64,000 nt of DNA from an uncultured Flavobacteriales bacterium. GTDB lineage: Bacteria; Bacteroidota; Bacteroidia; Flavobacteriales; BACL11. The notes under the pieces are model-generated. The model ran no database searches. It was not told the DNA's origin and saw only the letters and a program-made list of their open reading frames with translations. Position 1 is the stretch's first letter; each line of letters opens with the position of its first letter. This document shows positions 9,716 to 19,557 of the stretch, piece after piece. The stretch covers positions 1 through 64,000 of the forward strand of contig CAJIYG010000007.1 in the NCBI GenBank assembly GCA_905181585.1. Reading direction: 5' to 3'. The translations under genes were made by a program, and so were the position numbers.

Positions 9716-11713
9716 ATGAATATATTTTTAAGAATTTTTTTAGCACTATGTATATTATCAGCTACTAGTGCAAACATTTTTGCTCAGAAAAAGAGCAAAA
9801 AGATGATTAAAGCAAATCAATTGTTTGAGGCTGAGCAGTACAGTAAAGCAGCAGAGCTCTACAAAAAGGTATATCAAAAAACAAAAAACAGGGCTATTAA
9901 GTCTGAGATAATATTTAAGCAAGCGGAATGCTACAGATTATCTGGAAATATAAATAGAGCAGAGTCATATTACAAAAGAGCAATAAAAGCAAAATATCCT
10001 GATGTAAATGTTTATTTATTGTATGCTGACATGCTAAGAATGAATAAAGAATATGAAGAAGCTAAGATTCAATATCAGCAATTTATTACATTAAACCCAT
10101 CAGATACAAGAGGAGAGAAAGGTTTAAGGTCTTGTGAGTATGCAACTAATTGGTTAGATAATCCAACTAGATATAAAGTTGAAATTATGCCTCTTGTTAA
10201 TTCAAGATTTGGTGATTTTTCACCTTCTTTTGGTAATGAAGATTACACTGAGCTATTTTTTACCTCATCTAGAACTGGTGGTCTTTCATCTAAAGTTGAT
10301 GAGAGAACAGGTGAAAGCTTTACTGATATATATTCAACAAAAATTAATAAAAAAGGAAAGTGGAGTGTTCCTATGTTAACTGCAGAACCTATTAACACTA
10401 GTTCAAATGAAGGTTCAGTTTTTTTGAACAAAAGAGGTACAAATATGTATTTTACAAAGTGTAATGTTGAAAAAAAGAAGGCTGAAGGATGCAGTATATT
10501 CATTTCAACAAGAAAAGGAAAAATTTGGGGTGAGCCAAAAAAGATTCAAATTAAAATTGATAGTTTAGGTACTACTGGACATCCAGCACTAAATGATGAT
10601 GAAACTGTTTTAATATTTTCTTCAGACATTGCAGGAGGATATGGTGGGAAAGATTTGTGGATGGTGACAAAAGAACAAAAAGGTAAATGGAGTTTGCCAA
10701 AAAATTTAGGTCCTGCAGTTAATACAAGTGGAGATGAAATGTTTCCATTTCTTCACAATGATGAGTCTTTGTATTTTGCGTCAAATGGCCACATTGGTAT
10801 GGGAGGTTTAGACATATTTAAATCTATTTTAGATGAAAATGGAACTTATTCCAACATAATTAATCTAAAATCTCCTGTCAATTCTTCTGGGGATGATTTT
10901 GGAATGATTATTGAAAGCAATGGAGAAAGAGGTTATTTAACTTCAGATAGAGATGGAGGTAAAGGTGGAGATGATATTTATCAGTTTGAACTTCCTCCAT
11001 TAGTTTTTTCACTTAAAGGAGTGGTAACAGATTCTAAAACTGGAGCAATTTTAACAAATTCTAAAGTTAAACTTTCTGGTAGTGATGGTAAAGCATATGA
11101 GACAGTTACAGATAACACTGGTTCATACACTTTCAAACTTAAGCCTTTAACTTCTTATGAATTACTTGTTTCTAATAATGGATATTTAAATAAAAAATTA
11201 ACTGAAACAACTGTGGGAATTGAGTTTAATAAAGTTTTTGTTCTTGATGCAATACTTGATCCTGTTAAAAAAGAAATTATTCTTCCTAGAATTGAATATG
11301 ATTTTGCTAAGTCAGAACTAAGAGATAAATCAAAAATAGATCTTGATATTTTAGCTGCTGCTTTAAATGATAACTTAAATGTTATTGTTGAATTAAAATC
11401 TCATACTGATTTTGTTGGTGATAACAGAAGTAATTTAGTTTTATCACAAAAAAGAGCTAATGCCTGTGTTAAATATTTACTTTCTCTTGGGATTGATAAA
11501 GGACAGCTTAAGGCAGTTGGTGCAGGAGAGACAGAGCCTTTTGTTATTGAAGAAGATAATGGTAGATTCAAAATTGGAGATGTTTTAACAAAATCTTATA
11601 TCAATAAGATTAAATTCAGAAAAAATAAAAAGAAAGCTCATCAGTATAATAGAAGAACATCTTTTAAAGTTTTAAGTGAAGATTATGTTTCTGAAGATAA
11701 TATTAAAAAATAA
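9716..11713 (+). CDS. PorE-like OmpA family protein with TPR, beta-propeller and CRD domains
   Basis: This 665-residue envelope protein has a cleavable signal peptide (residues 1-23, ending IFAQ). The domain order is TPR repeats (about 30-140), a PD40/WD40-like beta-propeller with repeated SSDxxGGxGGxDLW blades (about 160-430), a carboxypeptidase-regulatory-like Ig fold (about 435-515, GVVTDSKTGAILTNSKV), and a C-terminal OmpA-like peptidoglycan-binding domain (about 525-660, IEYDFAKSEL and VELKSHTDFVGD). This is exactly the plan and length of PorE of the Porphyromonas type IX secretion system, which links the trans-envelope complex to peptidoglycan. Paralogues with the same plan exist in Flavobacteriia, so the T9SS role is likely rather than proven. 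PorE is a lipoprotein, but no lipobox is obvious here. A strong terminator follows. Confidence 0.82.
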   Translation: MNIFLRIFLALCILSATSANIFAQKKSKKMIKANQLFEAEQYSKAAELYKKVYQKTKNRAIKSEIIFKQAECYRLSGNINRAESYYKRAIKAKYPDVNVYLLYADMLRMNKEYEEAKIQYQQFITLNPSDTRGEKGLRSCEYATNWLDNPTRYKVEIMPLVNSRFGDFSPSFGNEDYTELFFTSSRTGGLSSKVDERTGESFTDIYSTKINKKGKWSVPMLTAEPINTSSNEGSVFLNKRGTNMYFTKCNVEKKKAEGCSIFISTRKGKIWGEPKKIQIKIDSLGTTGHPALNDDETVLIFSSDIAGGYGGKDLWMVTKEQKGKWSLPKNLGPAVNTSGDEMFPFLHNDESLYFASNGHIGMGGLDIFKSILDENGTYSNIINLKSPVNSSGDDFGMIIESNGERGYLTSDRDGGKGGDDIYQFELPPLVFSLKGVVTDSKTGAILTNSKVKLSGSDGKAYETVTDNTGSYTFKLKPLTSYELLVSNNGYLNKKLTETTVGIEFNKVFVLDAILDPVKKEIILPRIEYDFAKSELRDKSKIDLDILAAALNDNLNVIVELKSHTDFVGDNRSNLVLSQKRANACVKYLLSLGIDKGQLKAVGAGETEPFVIEEDNGRFKIGDVLTKSYINKIKFRKNKKKAHQYNRRTSFKVLSEDYVSEDNIKK

Positions 11714-11730
11714 ATTTTTAATAAATAGTA

Positions 11731-11759
11731 AAAAGCATCCTTTTTTAGGATGCTTTTTT
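11731..11759 (+). terminator. Rho-independent terminator after the PorE-like gene
   Basis: AAAAGCATCC (11731-11740) pairs perfectly with GGATGCTTTT (11748-11757) around a T-rich 7-base loop and is followed by Ts. It ends only 12 bases before the purM ATG. Confidence 0.88.
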
Positions 11760-11771
11760 ATTTAAAAAAAG

Positions 11772-12938
11772 ATGAAAGATAATAGATATAGTCAAAGAGG
11801 TGTTTCAGCCGATAAGGAAGACGTTCATAATGCAATTAAAAATGTTGACAAAGGATTATTTGAAAAATCATTTTGTAAAATTGTTCCTGATTATTTAACT
11901 AATGACCAAGATTATTGTTTGGTTATGCATGCTGATGGAGCTGGTACTAAGTCTTCTTTAGCTTATATGTACTGGAAAGAAACTGAAGACTTATCTGTTT
12001 GGAAAGGAATAGCTCAAGATTCAATTGTTATGAATATTGATGATTTGCTATGCGTAGGTGCAATAGATAATATTATGCTTTCCTCTACTATTGGGAGGAA
12101 CAAAAACCTTATACCTGGATCAGTTATTTCTAAGATAATTAACGGTACACAAGAGCTATTAGAAGAATATAGAGGCTACGGGTTTAATATAATTTCAACT
12201 GGTGGAGAAACTGCTGATGTTGGAGATTTAGTAAGAACAATAATAGTTGATTCTACTGTAGTTGCAAGAATGAAAAGGTCAGAAGTTATTGATAATGGAA
12301 ATATTAAAGAGGGCAATGTAATTATTGGTCTATCATCATTTGGTCAATCATCTTATGAAAATGAATATAATGGCGGTATGGGGAGTAATGGCTTAACATC
12401 TGCAAGGCATGATATTTTTTCTAATGTTCTTTCAAATAAGTATCCGGAAAGTTTTGATCCCAAAATTCCTAATCATTTAATTTATTCTGGATCAAAGAAT
12501 CTTACTGATAAAATCATTGGCTCAGAATTAGATGTTGGGAAGTTAGTTTTATCACCAACAAGAACTTATGGTCCAATAATTAAAAAAATTATTGAATTAC
12601 ATAGAGGAAAAATTGATGGAATGATACATTGTAGTGGTGGGGCTCAAACAAAAATTTTACATTTTATTGATAACCTCCATATTATAAAAGATAATATGTT
12701 TGATACTCCTTTGTTGTTTGAATTAATTCAAAATGAGTCAAAAACTGATTGGAAAGAGATGTATAAAGTCTTTAATATGGGACATAGGATGGAATTATAT
12801 GTTGATCAAAATATAGCTGATTCAATTATTGAAGTAGCAAATTCTTTTAATGTTGAAGCTAAAATTATTGGTAGAGTTGAAAAGTATGATTCAAAAAAAT
12901 TAACAATTAAATCCAAACACGGAGAATTTATATATTAA
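11772..12938 (+). CDS. purM: Phosphoribosylformylglycinamidine cyclo-ligase (AIR synthase)
   Basis: This 388-residue enzyme is of the Bacteroidota PurM type, slightly longer than the 345-residue E. coli protein. It converts FGAM to aminoimidazole ribonucleotide with ATP in purine synthesis. Recognisable segments are [17 protein letters not shown], the ATP-site [42 protein letters not shown] and [15 protein letters not shown]. It starts 12 bases after the terminator of the upstream gene, and no TAnnTTTG lies in between. It must therefore depend on read-through or on a promoter inside the upstream gene. prfA follows with a 1-bp gap and pyrF overlaps prfA, giving a purM-prfA-pyrF operon. Confidence 0.96.
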   Translation: MKDNRYSQRGVSADKEDVHNAIKNVDKGLFEKSFCKIVPDYLTNDQDYCLVMHADGAGTKSSLAYMYWKETEDLSVWKGIAQDSIVMNIDDLLCVGAIDNIMLSSTIGRNKNLIPGSVISKIINGTQELLEEYRGYGFNIISTGGETADVGDLVRTIIVDSTVVARMKRSEVIDNGNIKEGNVIIGLSSFGQSSYENEYNGGMGSNGLTSARHDIFSNVLSNKYPESFDPKIPNHLIYSGSKNLTDKIIGSELDVGKLVLSPTRTYGPIIKKIIELHRGKIDGMIHCSGGAQTKILHFIDNLHIIKDNMFDTPLLFELIQNESKTDWKEMYKVFNMGHRMELYVDQNIADSIIEVANSFNVEAKIIGRVEKYDSKKLTIKSKHGEFIY

Positions 12939-12939
12939 T

Positions 12940-14016
12940 ATGTTAGATAAATTAGAGGCAATTAATGTTAGGTATTTAGAAGTAGAAAAATTAATTTCTT
13001 CTGCTAATGCTATGGATGATATGAAGATTTACATTCAATTAAGCAAAGAATATAAAGATTTAGAGCCAATTATAAAAATATTTAAGATATATAAAAATAT
13101 TATGTCTAATATTTCTGAGGCAAAAGAAATTATTTCATCTAGTTCAGATTCAGAAATGAAGGAGATGGCCAAAATGGAACTTGATGAATTATTGCCAAAA
13201 GTTAATCCTATTGAAGAAGAAATTAAAGTTTTATTAATTCCAAAAGATCCAGCAGATTCTAAAAACGCTGTAATGGAGATTAGAGCAGGCTCTGGAGGAG
13301 ATGAAGCTAGTCTTTTTGCTGGTGATCTTTTTAAAATGTATAGTGCTTTTGCACAATCAAAGGGTTGGTCAACTGATTTAGTTGATATTGCTGAGGGTAC
13401 AGCAGGGGGATATAAAGAAATTATTTTTAATATTTCAGGAGATGATGTATATGGTCAGTTAAAATTTGAGTCTGGGGTTCATCGAGTACAGAGAGTGCCT
13501 CAAACTGAAACACAAGGTCGAGTCCATACATCTGCTGCCTCTGTAATTGTTCTGCCTGAAGCAGAAGAATTTGATGTTGAGTTAAAAACAAGTGATATAA
13601 GAAAAGATACTTATTGCTCATCAGGACCTGGGGGACAATCGGTAAATACAACTTATTCAGCTGTAAGACTTACTCATGTTCCAACTGGAGTGGTTGCTCA
13701 ATGTCAAGATCAGAAGTCACAGCATAAAAACTACGATAAAGCACTAAAAGTGTTAAGGTCTAGAATATATGAAATTGAGCTGCAAAAGAAATTAGAAGAA
13801 GATGCTAAGCACAGAAAAACTATGGTATCATCTGGCGACAGATCAGCAAAGATTCGAACGTATAATTATCCTCAAGGGAGAGTAACTGAGCATAGAATAG
13901 GTTTAACAAAATACAATTTACAATCAGTAACTGGTGGAGATATTCAAGAATTTATTGATGAGTTACAATTGGCAGAAAATGCTGAAAAGCTAAAAGAAGG
14001 TACATCAAATGGATAG
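12940..14016 (+). CDS. prfA: Peptide chain release factor 1
   Basis: This 358-residue class I release factor has the catalytic GGQ at residues 231-233 ([20 protein letters not shown]) and the stop-codon-reading P-x-T tripeptide as PQT at 187-189 ([10 protein letters not shown]). The SPF-type motif of RF2 is absent, so it should read UAA and UAG. The length is standard. GGQ glutamine would be methylated by PrmC, which is not in the window. It sits in a tight operon with purM (1-bp gap) and pyrF (8-bp overlap). The Q in PxT replaces the A or V of textbook sequences; I believe this is common in Flavobacteriia. Confidence 0.97.
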   Translation: MLDKLEAINVRYLEVEKLISSANAMDDMKIYIQLSKEYKDLEPIIKIFKIYKNIMSNISEAKEIISSSSDSEMKEMAKMELDELLPKVNPIEEEIKVLLIPKDPADSKNAVMEIRAGSGGDEASLFAGDLFKMYSAFAQSKGWSTDLVDIAEGTAGGYKEIIFNISGDDVYGQLKFESGVHRVQRVPQTETQGRVHTSAASVIVLPEAEEFDVELKTSDIRKDTYCSSGPGGQSVNTTYSAVRLTHVPTGVVAQCQDQKSQHKNYDKALKVLRSRIYEIELQKKLEEDAKHRKTMVSSGDRSAKIRTYNYPQGRVTEHRIGLTKYNLQSVTGGDIQEFIDELQLAENAEKLKEGTSNG

Positions 14017-14812
14017 AGAAAAACTTATAAATGAAATCCAATCTAAACAAACCTTTTTGTGTATTGGTTTAGATAGTGATATAAATAAAATCCCGACCCA
14101 TTTGTTAGAATTAGATGATCCAATTTTTGAATTTAATAAAGCAATAATTGATGCAACAAAAGATCTATGTATAGCTTATAAAATTAATACTGCTTTTTAT
14201 GAAAGTAATGGAATTAAAGGATGGAATTCTATGCAAAAAACTCTTGATTATATTCCACATGATATTTTCACTATTGCAGATGCTAAGAGAGGAGATATTG
14301 GTAATACCTCAAAAATGTATGCAAAAGCTTTTTTTGAGAATTTAAATTTTGATTCTATTACTGTAAATCCATATATGGGTTCTGATTCTGTAAAACCTTT
14401 TTTAAGTTTTGATGATAAATGGGTCATTCTTCTAGGATTAACTTCTAATGTTGGTTCTAAAGATTTTCAACATTTAAAATTTGAAGATAAATCTCTTTAC
14501 AAACATGTTTTTGAAAAATCTTCAAAATGGGGCAATGAAAATAATTTAATGTATGTTGTTGGTGCTACTAATCCTGAATTTTTAGAAGAAATTAGAAAAA
14601 TCATTCCCAATCATTTTCTTTTAGTGCCAGGAGTTGGTGCTCAAGGAGGAAGTTTAAAAGATGTTGTTGAAAATGGAATGAATAAAGAATGTGGATTAAT
14701 AGTTAACTCTTCAAGGTCAATTATTTATGCTGGATCTGAACTGGATTTTGCAATAAAATCCAGAGAAGCAGCATCTTCTTTACAACAGCAAATGGCTTCT
14801 TACCTTTACTAA
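14009..14812 (+). CDS. pyrF: Orotidine 5'-phosphate decarboxylase
   Basis: This 267-residue enzyme of the longer (subfamily 2) OMP decarboxylase type makes UMP in the last step of pyrimidine synthesis. The catalytic motif is [10 protein letters not shown] at residues 91-100, with Lys93 as the proton donor and Asp91/Asp96 in the charge network. LCIGLDSD near the N-terminus and VPGVGAQGG near 208 (phosphate loop) fit the TIM barrel. It overlaps prfA by eight bases. The downstream gene is convergent and starts one base after the stop, with no visible terminator. Confidence 0.95.
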   Translation: MDREKLINEIQSKQTFLCIGLDSDINKIPTHLLELDDPIFEFNKAIIDATKDLCIAYKINTAFYESNGIKGWNSMQKTLDYIPHDIFTIADAKRGDIGNTSKMYAKAFFENLNFDSITVNPYMGSDSVKPFLSFDDKWVILLGLTSNVGSKDFQHLKFEDKSLYKHVFEKSSKWGNENNLMYVVGATNPEFLEEIRKIIPNHFLLVPGVGAQGGSLKDVVENGMNKECGLIVNSSRSIIYAGSELDFAIKSREAASSLQQQMASYLY

Positions 14813-15556
14813 CTATACGTAAATGAAATAGATAAAGTATCCAATTATTTCATGTATCAATTCTTCCCAATATTCTAAAACTCTAGCTTTTGGAAGTAAA
14901 ATATGTGTTGGGTTTTTGCTTCTATAACTTAGCATGTTATCTACAGGAAAAGAAGTTACATTAATTCCAGCTCTATTAAAACATAATAAAGCTCTTTTCA
15001 TATGAGTAGCACTTGTAATAAGTACTACTTTTGAATCTTGTTTTAGTATTTGTGCGCTGTAAAAAGCATTTTCTTTTGTGTTTCTTGATTTAGATTCTAT
15101 AATAATATCTTCTCTATTTACAGAATTACTAATTAAAAACCTTTGAATTGTTTCAGCTTCTTTATGTGAGCTATTTGAAAGTCCTCCATTTCCACCACTA
15201 ATTAATATTTTTTTTATAATTCCATTTTGATAGAGTTGAAAAGTATAAATAAATCTATCAGCCTCTTTTTTAAAATTATGCTTCTGTGTAATGCTATCAT
15301 AGTCACTAAATCCACCCAGAACTATCCCAACATCATATTTTTGATCTAATAATTCAATACTTTTTGAAGGTTCTTCCCAATATCTGGCGACTTCGTTATA
15401 AATAAATTCATTTGTAAAGAAGAAATAAATTAAAGTTGTAATTATTAGATAATTTTTTCTTTTATTTTTTTTTAAAATTGAAATAATTAAAAGAGCTAAT
15501 ATCCAAAAAGATGGTTTTATTAAAAATGATAGAATTTTTGATGTTATAAAAAACAT
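14813..15556 (-). CDS. DUF218 / YdcF-ElyC-SanA family membrane protein
   Basis: This 247-residue protein has two N-terminal membrane segments (about residues 8-24 and 35-50) and then a periplasmic DUF218 Rossmann-like domain. Family signatures are YDVGIVLGG at about 75, ILISGGNG at about 117, and VVLITSATHMKRALLCF at about 178. ElyC and SanA of E. coli belong to this family and affect envelope integrity or the lipid carrier; the chemistry is not settled. The gene is monocistronic on minus, convergent with pyrF and divergent from the PspC mini-operon. Family assignment is solid but a specific function cannot be read. Confidence 0.88.
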   Translation of the reverse strand: MFFITSKILSFLIKPSFWILALLIISILKKNKRKNYLIITTLIYFFFTNEFIYNEVARYWEEPSKSIELLDQKYDVGIVLGGFSDYDSITQKHNFKKEADRFIYTFQLYQNGIIKKILISGGNGGLSNSSHKEAETIQRFLISNSVNREDIIIESKSRNTKENAFYSAQILKQDSKVVLITSATHMKRALLCFNRAGINVTSFPVDNMLSYRSKNPTHILLPKARVLEYWEELIHEIIGYFIYFIYV

Positions 15557-15625
15557 TTTTTAAAATTAATTAATTTGATTAAATTCCTATTATTTCTTTC
15601 TTAATTTATTTAAATTGCACAATAA

Positions 15626-15847
15626 ATGTTTAGAATACTTCGTAACTTTTTTGAGATGAAATTTTTTGGTGTGAGCTCATGGTGGAGTGCCAAAATTGGG
15701 ATAAAAGCTTCATTTATTCGTCTTTTTTTTATTTATGCGGCATTTGTAAATGCTTTTACAGTACTTATTTATTTGTTAATGGTTTTTATTTTAAAATTAA
15801 GAAACATATTCAAATTTAGAAAAAGAAGTTCAGTTTTTGATCTTTAA
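15626..15847 (+). CDS. PspC domain small membrane protein (first copy)
   Basis: This 73-residue protein corresponds to a single PspC-like domain. An N-terminal GVSSWWSAKIGIKASFIRLFFIYAAF follows the usual PspC plan (a Gly-rich turn, then an IRLxF motif leading into membrane). One or two membrane helices span about 32-58, and the tail is basic (KLRNIFKFRKRS). PspC-type proteins sense membrane stress in enterobacteria, but in Bacteroidota this domain is found in varied small proteins. It is the first of three mini-genes (spacing 3 bp, then a 1-bp overlap) that lead directly into an RmlD-like gene. Confidence 0.75.
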   Translation: MFRILRNFFEMKFFGVSSWWSAKIGIKASFIRLFFIYAAFVNAFTVLIYLLMVFILKLRNIFKFRKRSSVFDL

Positions 15848-15850
15848 TAT

Positions 15851-16084
15851 ATGGATATTCAATTAACATTAACAATTTTATTAATAATTATTGAGCTTGT
15901 GGCTTTTGCATGGTTAATAATAGATATTCAAAAATCTAAAAAGAAACAAGATAAAATTATTGAACTTGAATATCAGATTTTGAAGGTTGAGCATCAAATT
16001 TTAAAACTTGAAAATAATATTTTAGACATGGAAAAAAATATTATAATTGAAATAGTTGATCTAAAGAAAAAATTAATTAAATAA
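15851..16084 (+). CDS. Small membrane-anchored coiled-coil protein
   Basis: This is a 77-residue protein of unknown family. Residues 5-27 form a hydrophobic membrane helix. The remainder is a Lys/Glu/Leu-rich helix with internal near-repeats of seven or fourteen residues (LEYQILKVEH, then QILKLEN, then NILDMEKN), a good short coiled coil that probably oligomerises in the cytoplasm. It lies between two PspC-like mini-proteins, three bases after the first and overlapping the second by one base (TAATG). A partnership with them is therefore likely by inference. Confidence 0.7.
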   Translation: MDIQLTLTILLIIIELVAFAWLIIDIQKSKKKQDKIIELEYQILKVEHQILKLENNILDMEKNIIIEIVDLKKKLIK

Positions 16085-16254
16085 TGTTTTTAGAAGAATC
16101 AAAATTTCTTGGAGTTTGTTCTTGGATGGCTTTTAAATTTGATCTAAATGTTTCGGGAATTAGATTGCTTTTTCTTATAACTTTACTTATTGGTGTAGGT
16201 TCTCCTATTTTGATCTATTTTATACTTTATCTTATTAAACCAAAGAAAGTTTAA
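16084..16254 (+). CDS. PspC domain mini-protein (second copy, 56 aa)
   Basis: This short gene begins with the ATG that overlaps the preceding stop (TAATG) and encodes 56 residues. The sequence opens MFLEESKFLGVCSWMAFKFDLN, then VSGIRLLFLITLLIG and a second hydrophobic stretch ending LIKPKKV. The GVCSWMAFKFDLNVSGIRLLF segment matches the PspC core (GVCxGLAxxFxxDxxxxRLxF), and more closely than the first copy does. The next gene starts immediately after its stop (TAA-ATG), which supports real translation. Confidence 0.75.
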   Translation: MFLEESKFLGVCSWMAFKFDLNVSGIRLLFLITLLIGVGSPILIYFILYLIKPKKV

Positions 16255-17160
16255 ATGAAGATTCTAATTACTGGCTCTAATGGATTATTAGCTCAAAAAA
16301 TTATTTTTTTAGCTCTCAAAGAAAGTGTAAATATTCTTGCAACTTCAAAGGGTGTCGATAGATCATCCAATTTTCATCAGATTAATTATGAGTATCTTTC
16401 TCTTGATATTACTAATAAAGATCAAGTCTCTTCTGTAATTAATAAATTTAAACCAGATGTTGTTTTTAATACAGCTGCTATGACTAATGTTGATTTGTGT
16501 GAAGAAATGAGGCATGAATGTGATGAAATTAATATTACTGCTGTTGGTTTTTTAGCTGATGCCTGTCTTCAAGTTAATGCACATTTAATTCATTTTTCAA
16601 CTGATTTTATTTTTGATGGAGAAAACGGTCCATACTCTGAAGATGATCTTCCAAATCCATTATCTTACTATGGTCTTGCTAAATTAAAGTCTGAGGAATT
16701 ATTAGATTATCATGAAGTTAAATCAAGTGTTTTAAGAACTATTATTCTTTTTGGTGTTGGTAATAATCTTAGTAAGAATAACATTGTCTTGTGGGCTAAA
16801 GAAGCACTTGAGAGTGGTAAAGAGTTAAATATAATTGATGATCATTACAGAGCACCAACTTTAGCTGAAGATCTGGCTGCTGCTAGTCTTTTTGCAGCCA
16901 AAGAAAAAGTATACGGAGTCTTTAATGTCTCAGGAAAAGATATAATGAGTATTTTCGAATTAGTTGTATCTGTTGCAGAATATTTTAATTTAAATTCTAC
17001 ACTAATAGCTAGAATTCATTCTTCAAAATTAAAACAGCTTGCAAAAAGACCTATAAAAACTGGTTTTATTTTAGATAAAGCAGAAAAGGAATTAAATTAT
17101 CATCCTCATTCGTTTATAGAAAGTTTAGAAATAATAAAAAATCAATTAAAAAACAATTAA
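16255..17160 (+). CDS. RmlD-like NAD(P)-dependent sugar nucleotide reductase
   Basis: This 301-residue short-chain dehydrogenase has the extended fold. The N-terminal dinucleotide motif is TGSNGLLA (residues 5-12), the catalytic Tyr-x-x-x-Lys is YYGLAK at about 140, and the Ser/Thr partner is [10 protein letters not shown] at about 120. It is closest to the dTDP-4-dehydrorhamnose reductase (RmlD) family. No rmlA, rmlB or rmlC is adjacent, so a role in rhamnose synthesis is unproven; it may be a general SDR such as those near the AGCS symporter in many Flavobacteriia. It follows the PspC mini-genes with no gap. Confidence 0.85.
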   Translation: MKILITGSNGLLAQKIIFLALKESVNILATSKGVDRSSNFHQINYEYLSLDITNKDQVSSVINKFKPDVVFNTAAMTNVDLCEEMRHECDEINITAVGFLADACLQVNAHLIHFSTDFIFDGENGPYSEDDLPNPLSYYGLAKLKSEELLDYHEVKSSVLRTIILFGVGNNLSKNNIVLWAKEALESGKELNIIDDHYRAPTLAEDLAAASLFAAKEKVYGVFNVSGKDIMSIFELVVSVAEYFNLNSTLIARIHSSKLKQLAKRPIKTGFILDKAEKELNYHPHSFIESLEIIKNQLKNN

Positions 17161-17162
17161 TT

Positions 17163-18671
17163 ATGACCAAAAAAATATTTTCACTTATTATACTACTTAT
17201 GTCATTCGTAAATTCTAGGGCTGACTCATTAAGTGATAAAATAGATAGTTTTTTTAAACCTTTAGTTTCTGACTATTTGGTTCCAGTGATATTTTGGGAT
17301 CCATTAAAATTTTTTGGAATTGATATAGGAGCTGATATTCCTATTGTAGTTGTTTGGCTTGTTTTCGGAGCTTTATTTTTTACTTTTCGAATGAAGTTTA
17401 TAAATTTTAGAGGATTTAAGCATGCTTTAAGTTTAGTTAGAGGAGATTATGATGACCCAGAAGATAAAGGAGAGGTCTCTCATTTTCAAGCACTAACTAC
17501 AGCCCTTTCAGCAACTGTTGGCTTAGGAAATATTGCTGGAGTTGCAATTGCAATTTCTGTCGGAGGGCCTGGCGCAACTTTTTGGATGATTGTTGCTGGA
17601 TTACTTGGAATGTCATCAAAATTTGTTGAATGTACTTTAGGTGTAAAGTATAGGAAGTTAGATGAAAATGGTGAAGTTTCAGGAGGGCCAATGTACTATT
17701 TACGTGATGGTTTAGCTAAGTATAATATGCCAATAATTGGTAAAATTCTTGCTGTAATGTTTGCGATATTATGTATTGGTGGTTCTTTTGGTGGTGGTAA
17801 TATGTTTCAAGCTAATCAAGCTTATGCACAACTTTCTGGTCAATTTCCTGCTTTAGCAGGAAATGGTCCTTTATTTGGTCTAATCTTAGCTTCTTTAGTT
17901 GGAGTTGTAATTATCGGGGGAATTAAAAGTATTGCAAATGTTACTGAGAAAATTGTTCCTCTGATGGCTTTGCTTTATGTTGGAACAGCACTTGTAATTA
18001 TTTTAATAAATATTTCTGAAGTTGGAAATGTTTTTGTTTTAATATTTAATGGCGCTTTTGCTCCTGATGCTGCATTTGGAGGTGTTATTGGCGTTCTGAT
18101 TCAAGGTTTTAGAAGAGCTGCTTTTTCAAATGAAGCTGGAGTTGGTTCTGCTGCTATTGCTCATTCTGCAGCTAAAACTAAGGAACCTGTTTCTGAAGGA
18201 ATCGTTTCTTTACTTGAACCTTTTATTGATACCGTAGTAATATGTACAATGACAGCACTGGTTATTATTTTTACAGGTATGTATAATGTTGAAGGTTTAG
18301 AAGGGGCTCAGATGACCTCAAATGCATTTGGTTCAGTTTTTTCATGGTTTCCATATTTATTAGTGATCGCAATATTTTTATTTGCTTTTTCAACTATGAT
18401 TTCATGGTCTTATTATGGGTTAAAATCTTGGGAGTTTTTGTTTGGCAAAAGTAAGTTTTCTGAATATTCTTATAAGTCGATTTTTTTACTTTTTATAATT
18501 GTAGGTTCTTCTGTGAAACTTGGTGCTGTGTTAGATTTTTCTGATATGATGATTTTAGCAATGGCTTTCCCAAATATTATTGGATTATTAATTTTATCTA
18601 AAGAAGTTAAGATTGATTTGAATTCTTATTTAAAACGTTTAAAGAGTGGTGAAATAAAAAAGTATAAATAA
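17163..18671 (+). CDS. Alanine/glycine:cation symporter (AGCS family)
   Basis: This 502-residue inner-membrane transporter has about eleven membrane helices. AGCS signatures are [16 protein letters not shown] at about residue 115, [11 protein letters not shown] at about 178, [12 protein letters not shown] at about 215, and the family fingerprint [23 protein letters not shown] at about 320. It should import alanine or glycine with Na+. The N-terminus carries a signal-like hydrophobic stretch and a short periplasmic lead before the first core helix, which is common in Bacteroidota members. Two bases separate it from the upstream reductase, and its stop overlaps the apt start. Confidence 0.93.
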   Translation: MTKKIFSLIILLMSFVNSRADSLSDKIDSFFKPLVSDYLVPVIFWDPLKFFGIDIGADIPIVVVWLVFGALFFTFRMKFINFRGFKHALSLVRGDYDDPEDKGEVSHFQALTTALSATVGLGNIAGVAIAISVGGPGATFWMIVAGLLGMSSKFVECTLGVKYRKLDENGEVSGGPMYYLRDGLAKYNMPIIGKILAVMFAILCIGGSFGGGNMFQANQAYAQLSGQFPALAGNGPLFGLILASLVGVVIIGGIKSIANVTEKIVPLMALLYVGTALVIILINISEVGNVFVLIFNGAFAPDAAFGGVIGVLIQGFRRAAFSNEAGVGSAAIAHSAAKTKEPVSEGIVSLLEPFIDTVVICTMTALVIIFTGMYNVEGLEGAQMTSNAFGSVFSWFPYLLVIAIFLFAFSTMISWSYYGLKSWEFLFGKSKFSEYSYKSIFLLFIIVGSSVKLGAVLDFSDMMILAMAFPNIIGLLILSKEVKIDLNSYLKRLKSGEIKKYK

Positions 18672-19201
18672 TGTCTGTTGCTGAACATATTCAAAAATCA
18701 ATAAGAACTGTTTCAGATTTTCCAATTGAAGGAATTAATTTTAAAGATATTACCTCAATACTTTTAGATCCTAAATTAACTAATTTAATAATTGAGGAAT
18801 TTGTTAAGAGGATAAAATTATTAAAAATTGATGCAATTGTTGGAGTTGAAAGCAGAGGGTTTCTTTTTGGTTTTATGCTTGCTAATAAATTAAATATTCC
18901 ATTTATTCCTATTAGAAAATCGGGAAAACTTCCGCTCAAGACAATAAAATATAGCTATGATTTAGAGTATGGAAGTGCTGAAGTTGAAGTTCATGCTGAT
19001 GATATTAAACCAAATTGGAATGTTTTGATACATGATGACTTATTAGCTACAGGAGGTACTGCATTAGCTGCTGCTGAGCTTGTGAAGTCAAGTAATGCAA
19101 ACGTTGTAGGTTTTGCATTCATTATATCATTAGATTCTTTGTCAGGATATCAAAAGATTTTAAATTATTCAAAGAATATTATTTCTTTGTATAATTGTTA
19201 A
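18671..19201 (+). CDS. apt: Adenine phosphoribosyltransferase
   Basis: This 176-residue type I phosphoribosyltransferase salvages adenine to AMP using PRPP. The PRPP loop is VLIHDDLLATGGTA (about 117-130), and VGVESRGFLFG (about 57-67) and the N-terminal FPIEGINFKDIT are typical of Apt. The length is standard. The start overlaps the stop of the AGCS symporter by one base. The gene ends the 15.6-19.2 kb operon; no terminator hairpin is obvious before the rpsU promoter. Confidence 0.95.
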   Translation: MSVAEHIQKSIRTVSDFPIEGINFKDITSILLDPKLTNLIIEEFVKRIKLLKIDAIVGVESRGFLFGFMLANKLNIPFIPIRKSGKLPLKTIKYSYDLEYGSAEVEVHADDIKPNWNVLIHDDLLATGGTALAAAELVKSSNANVVGFAFIISLDSLSGYQKILNYSKNIISLYNC

Positions 19202-19244
19202 TATTAAAAATTGAGTTAAAGTATTTAAAGAAACATTCTTTTTG

Positions 19245-19275
19245 TTTGTTATTCTTAAAGATATTTATATTTTTG
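19245..19275 (+). promoter_or_regulatory. Promoter of rpsU (TTTG - 19 bp - TATTTTTG)
   Basis: The -33 TTTG (19245-19248) and the -7 TATTTTTG (19268-19275) are separated by 19 bp, a textbook Bacteroidota housekeeping promoter. Transcription should start near 19282, 18 bases before the rpsU ATG. Confidence 0.85.
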
Positions 19276-19299
19276 CAATCCTAAATTTAAAACACAATT

Positions 19300-19491
19300 A
19301 TGTTAGTTATTCCAGTAAAAGATGGTGAAAATATAGATAGAGCTTTAAAAAGATTTAAAAGAAAATTCCTTAAAACTGGTACACTTAAAACTGTAAGACA
19401 AAAAAAGCAGTACATAAAAAAATCTGAAAGATTGAGAGTGCAAAGACAAAAAGCTGTATACTCTGAGAACCTTCTAAACAGTATGGATTAA
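19300..19491 (+). CDS. rpsU: Small ribosomal subunit protein S21
   Basis: This 63-residue basic protein has the S21 N-terminus MLVIPVKDGENIDRALKRFKRKF and a Lys/Arg-rich tail. It binds near the 3' end of 16S rRNA in the small subunit. In Bacteroidota it belongs to the group (with S18 and S6) that sequesters the anti-Shine-Dalgarno sequence. It is monocistronic, with its own strong promoter and a terminator ending right at the xerC start. Confidence 0.96.
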   Translation: MLVIPVKDGENIDRALKRFKRKFLKTGTLKTVRQKKQYIKKSERLRVQRQKAVYSENLLNSMD

Positions 19492-19517
19492 TTCATATAT
19501 TTTATTATTTAATTAAG

Positions 19518-19557
19518 ACCTTTTATTCATACATTTACATGAATTAAAGGTTTTTTT
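19518..19557 (+). terminator. Rho-independent terminator after rpsU
   Basis: A 13-bp stem with one mismatch (19518-19530 with 19539-19551) and an 8-base loop is followed by seven Ts. The T-run ends at 19557, directly against the xerC ATG at 19558. Confidence 0.85.
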
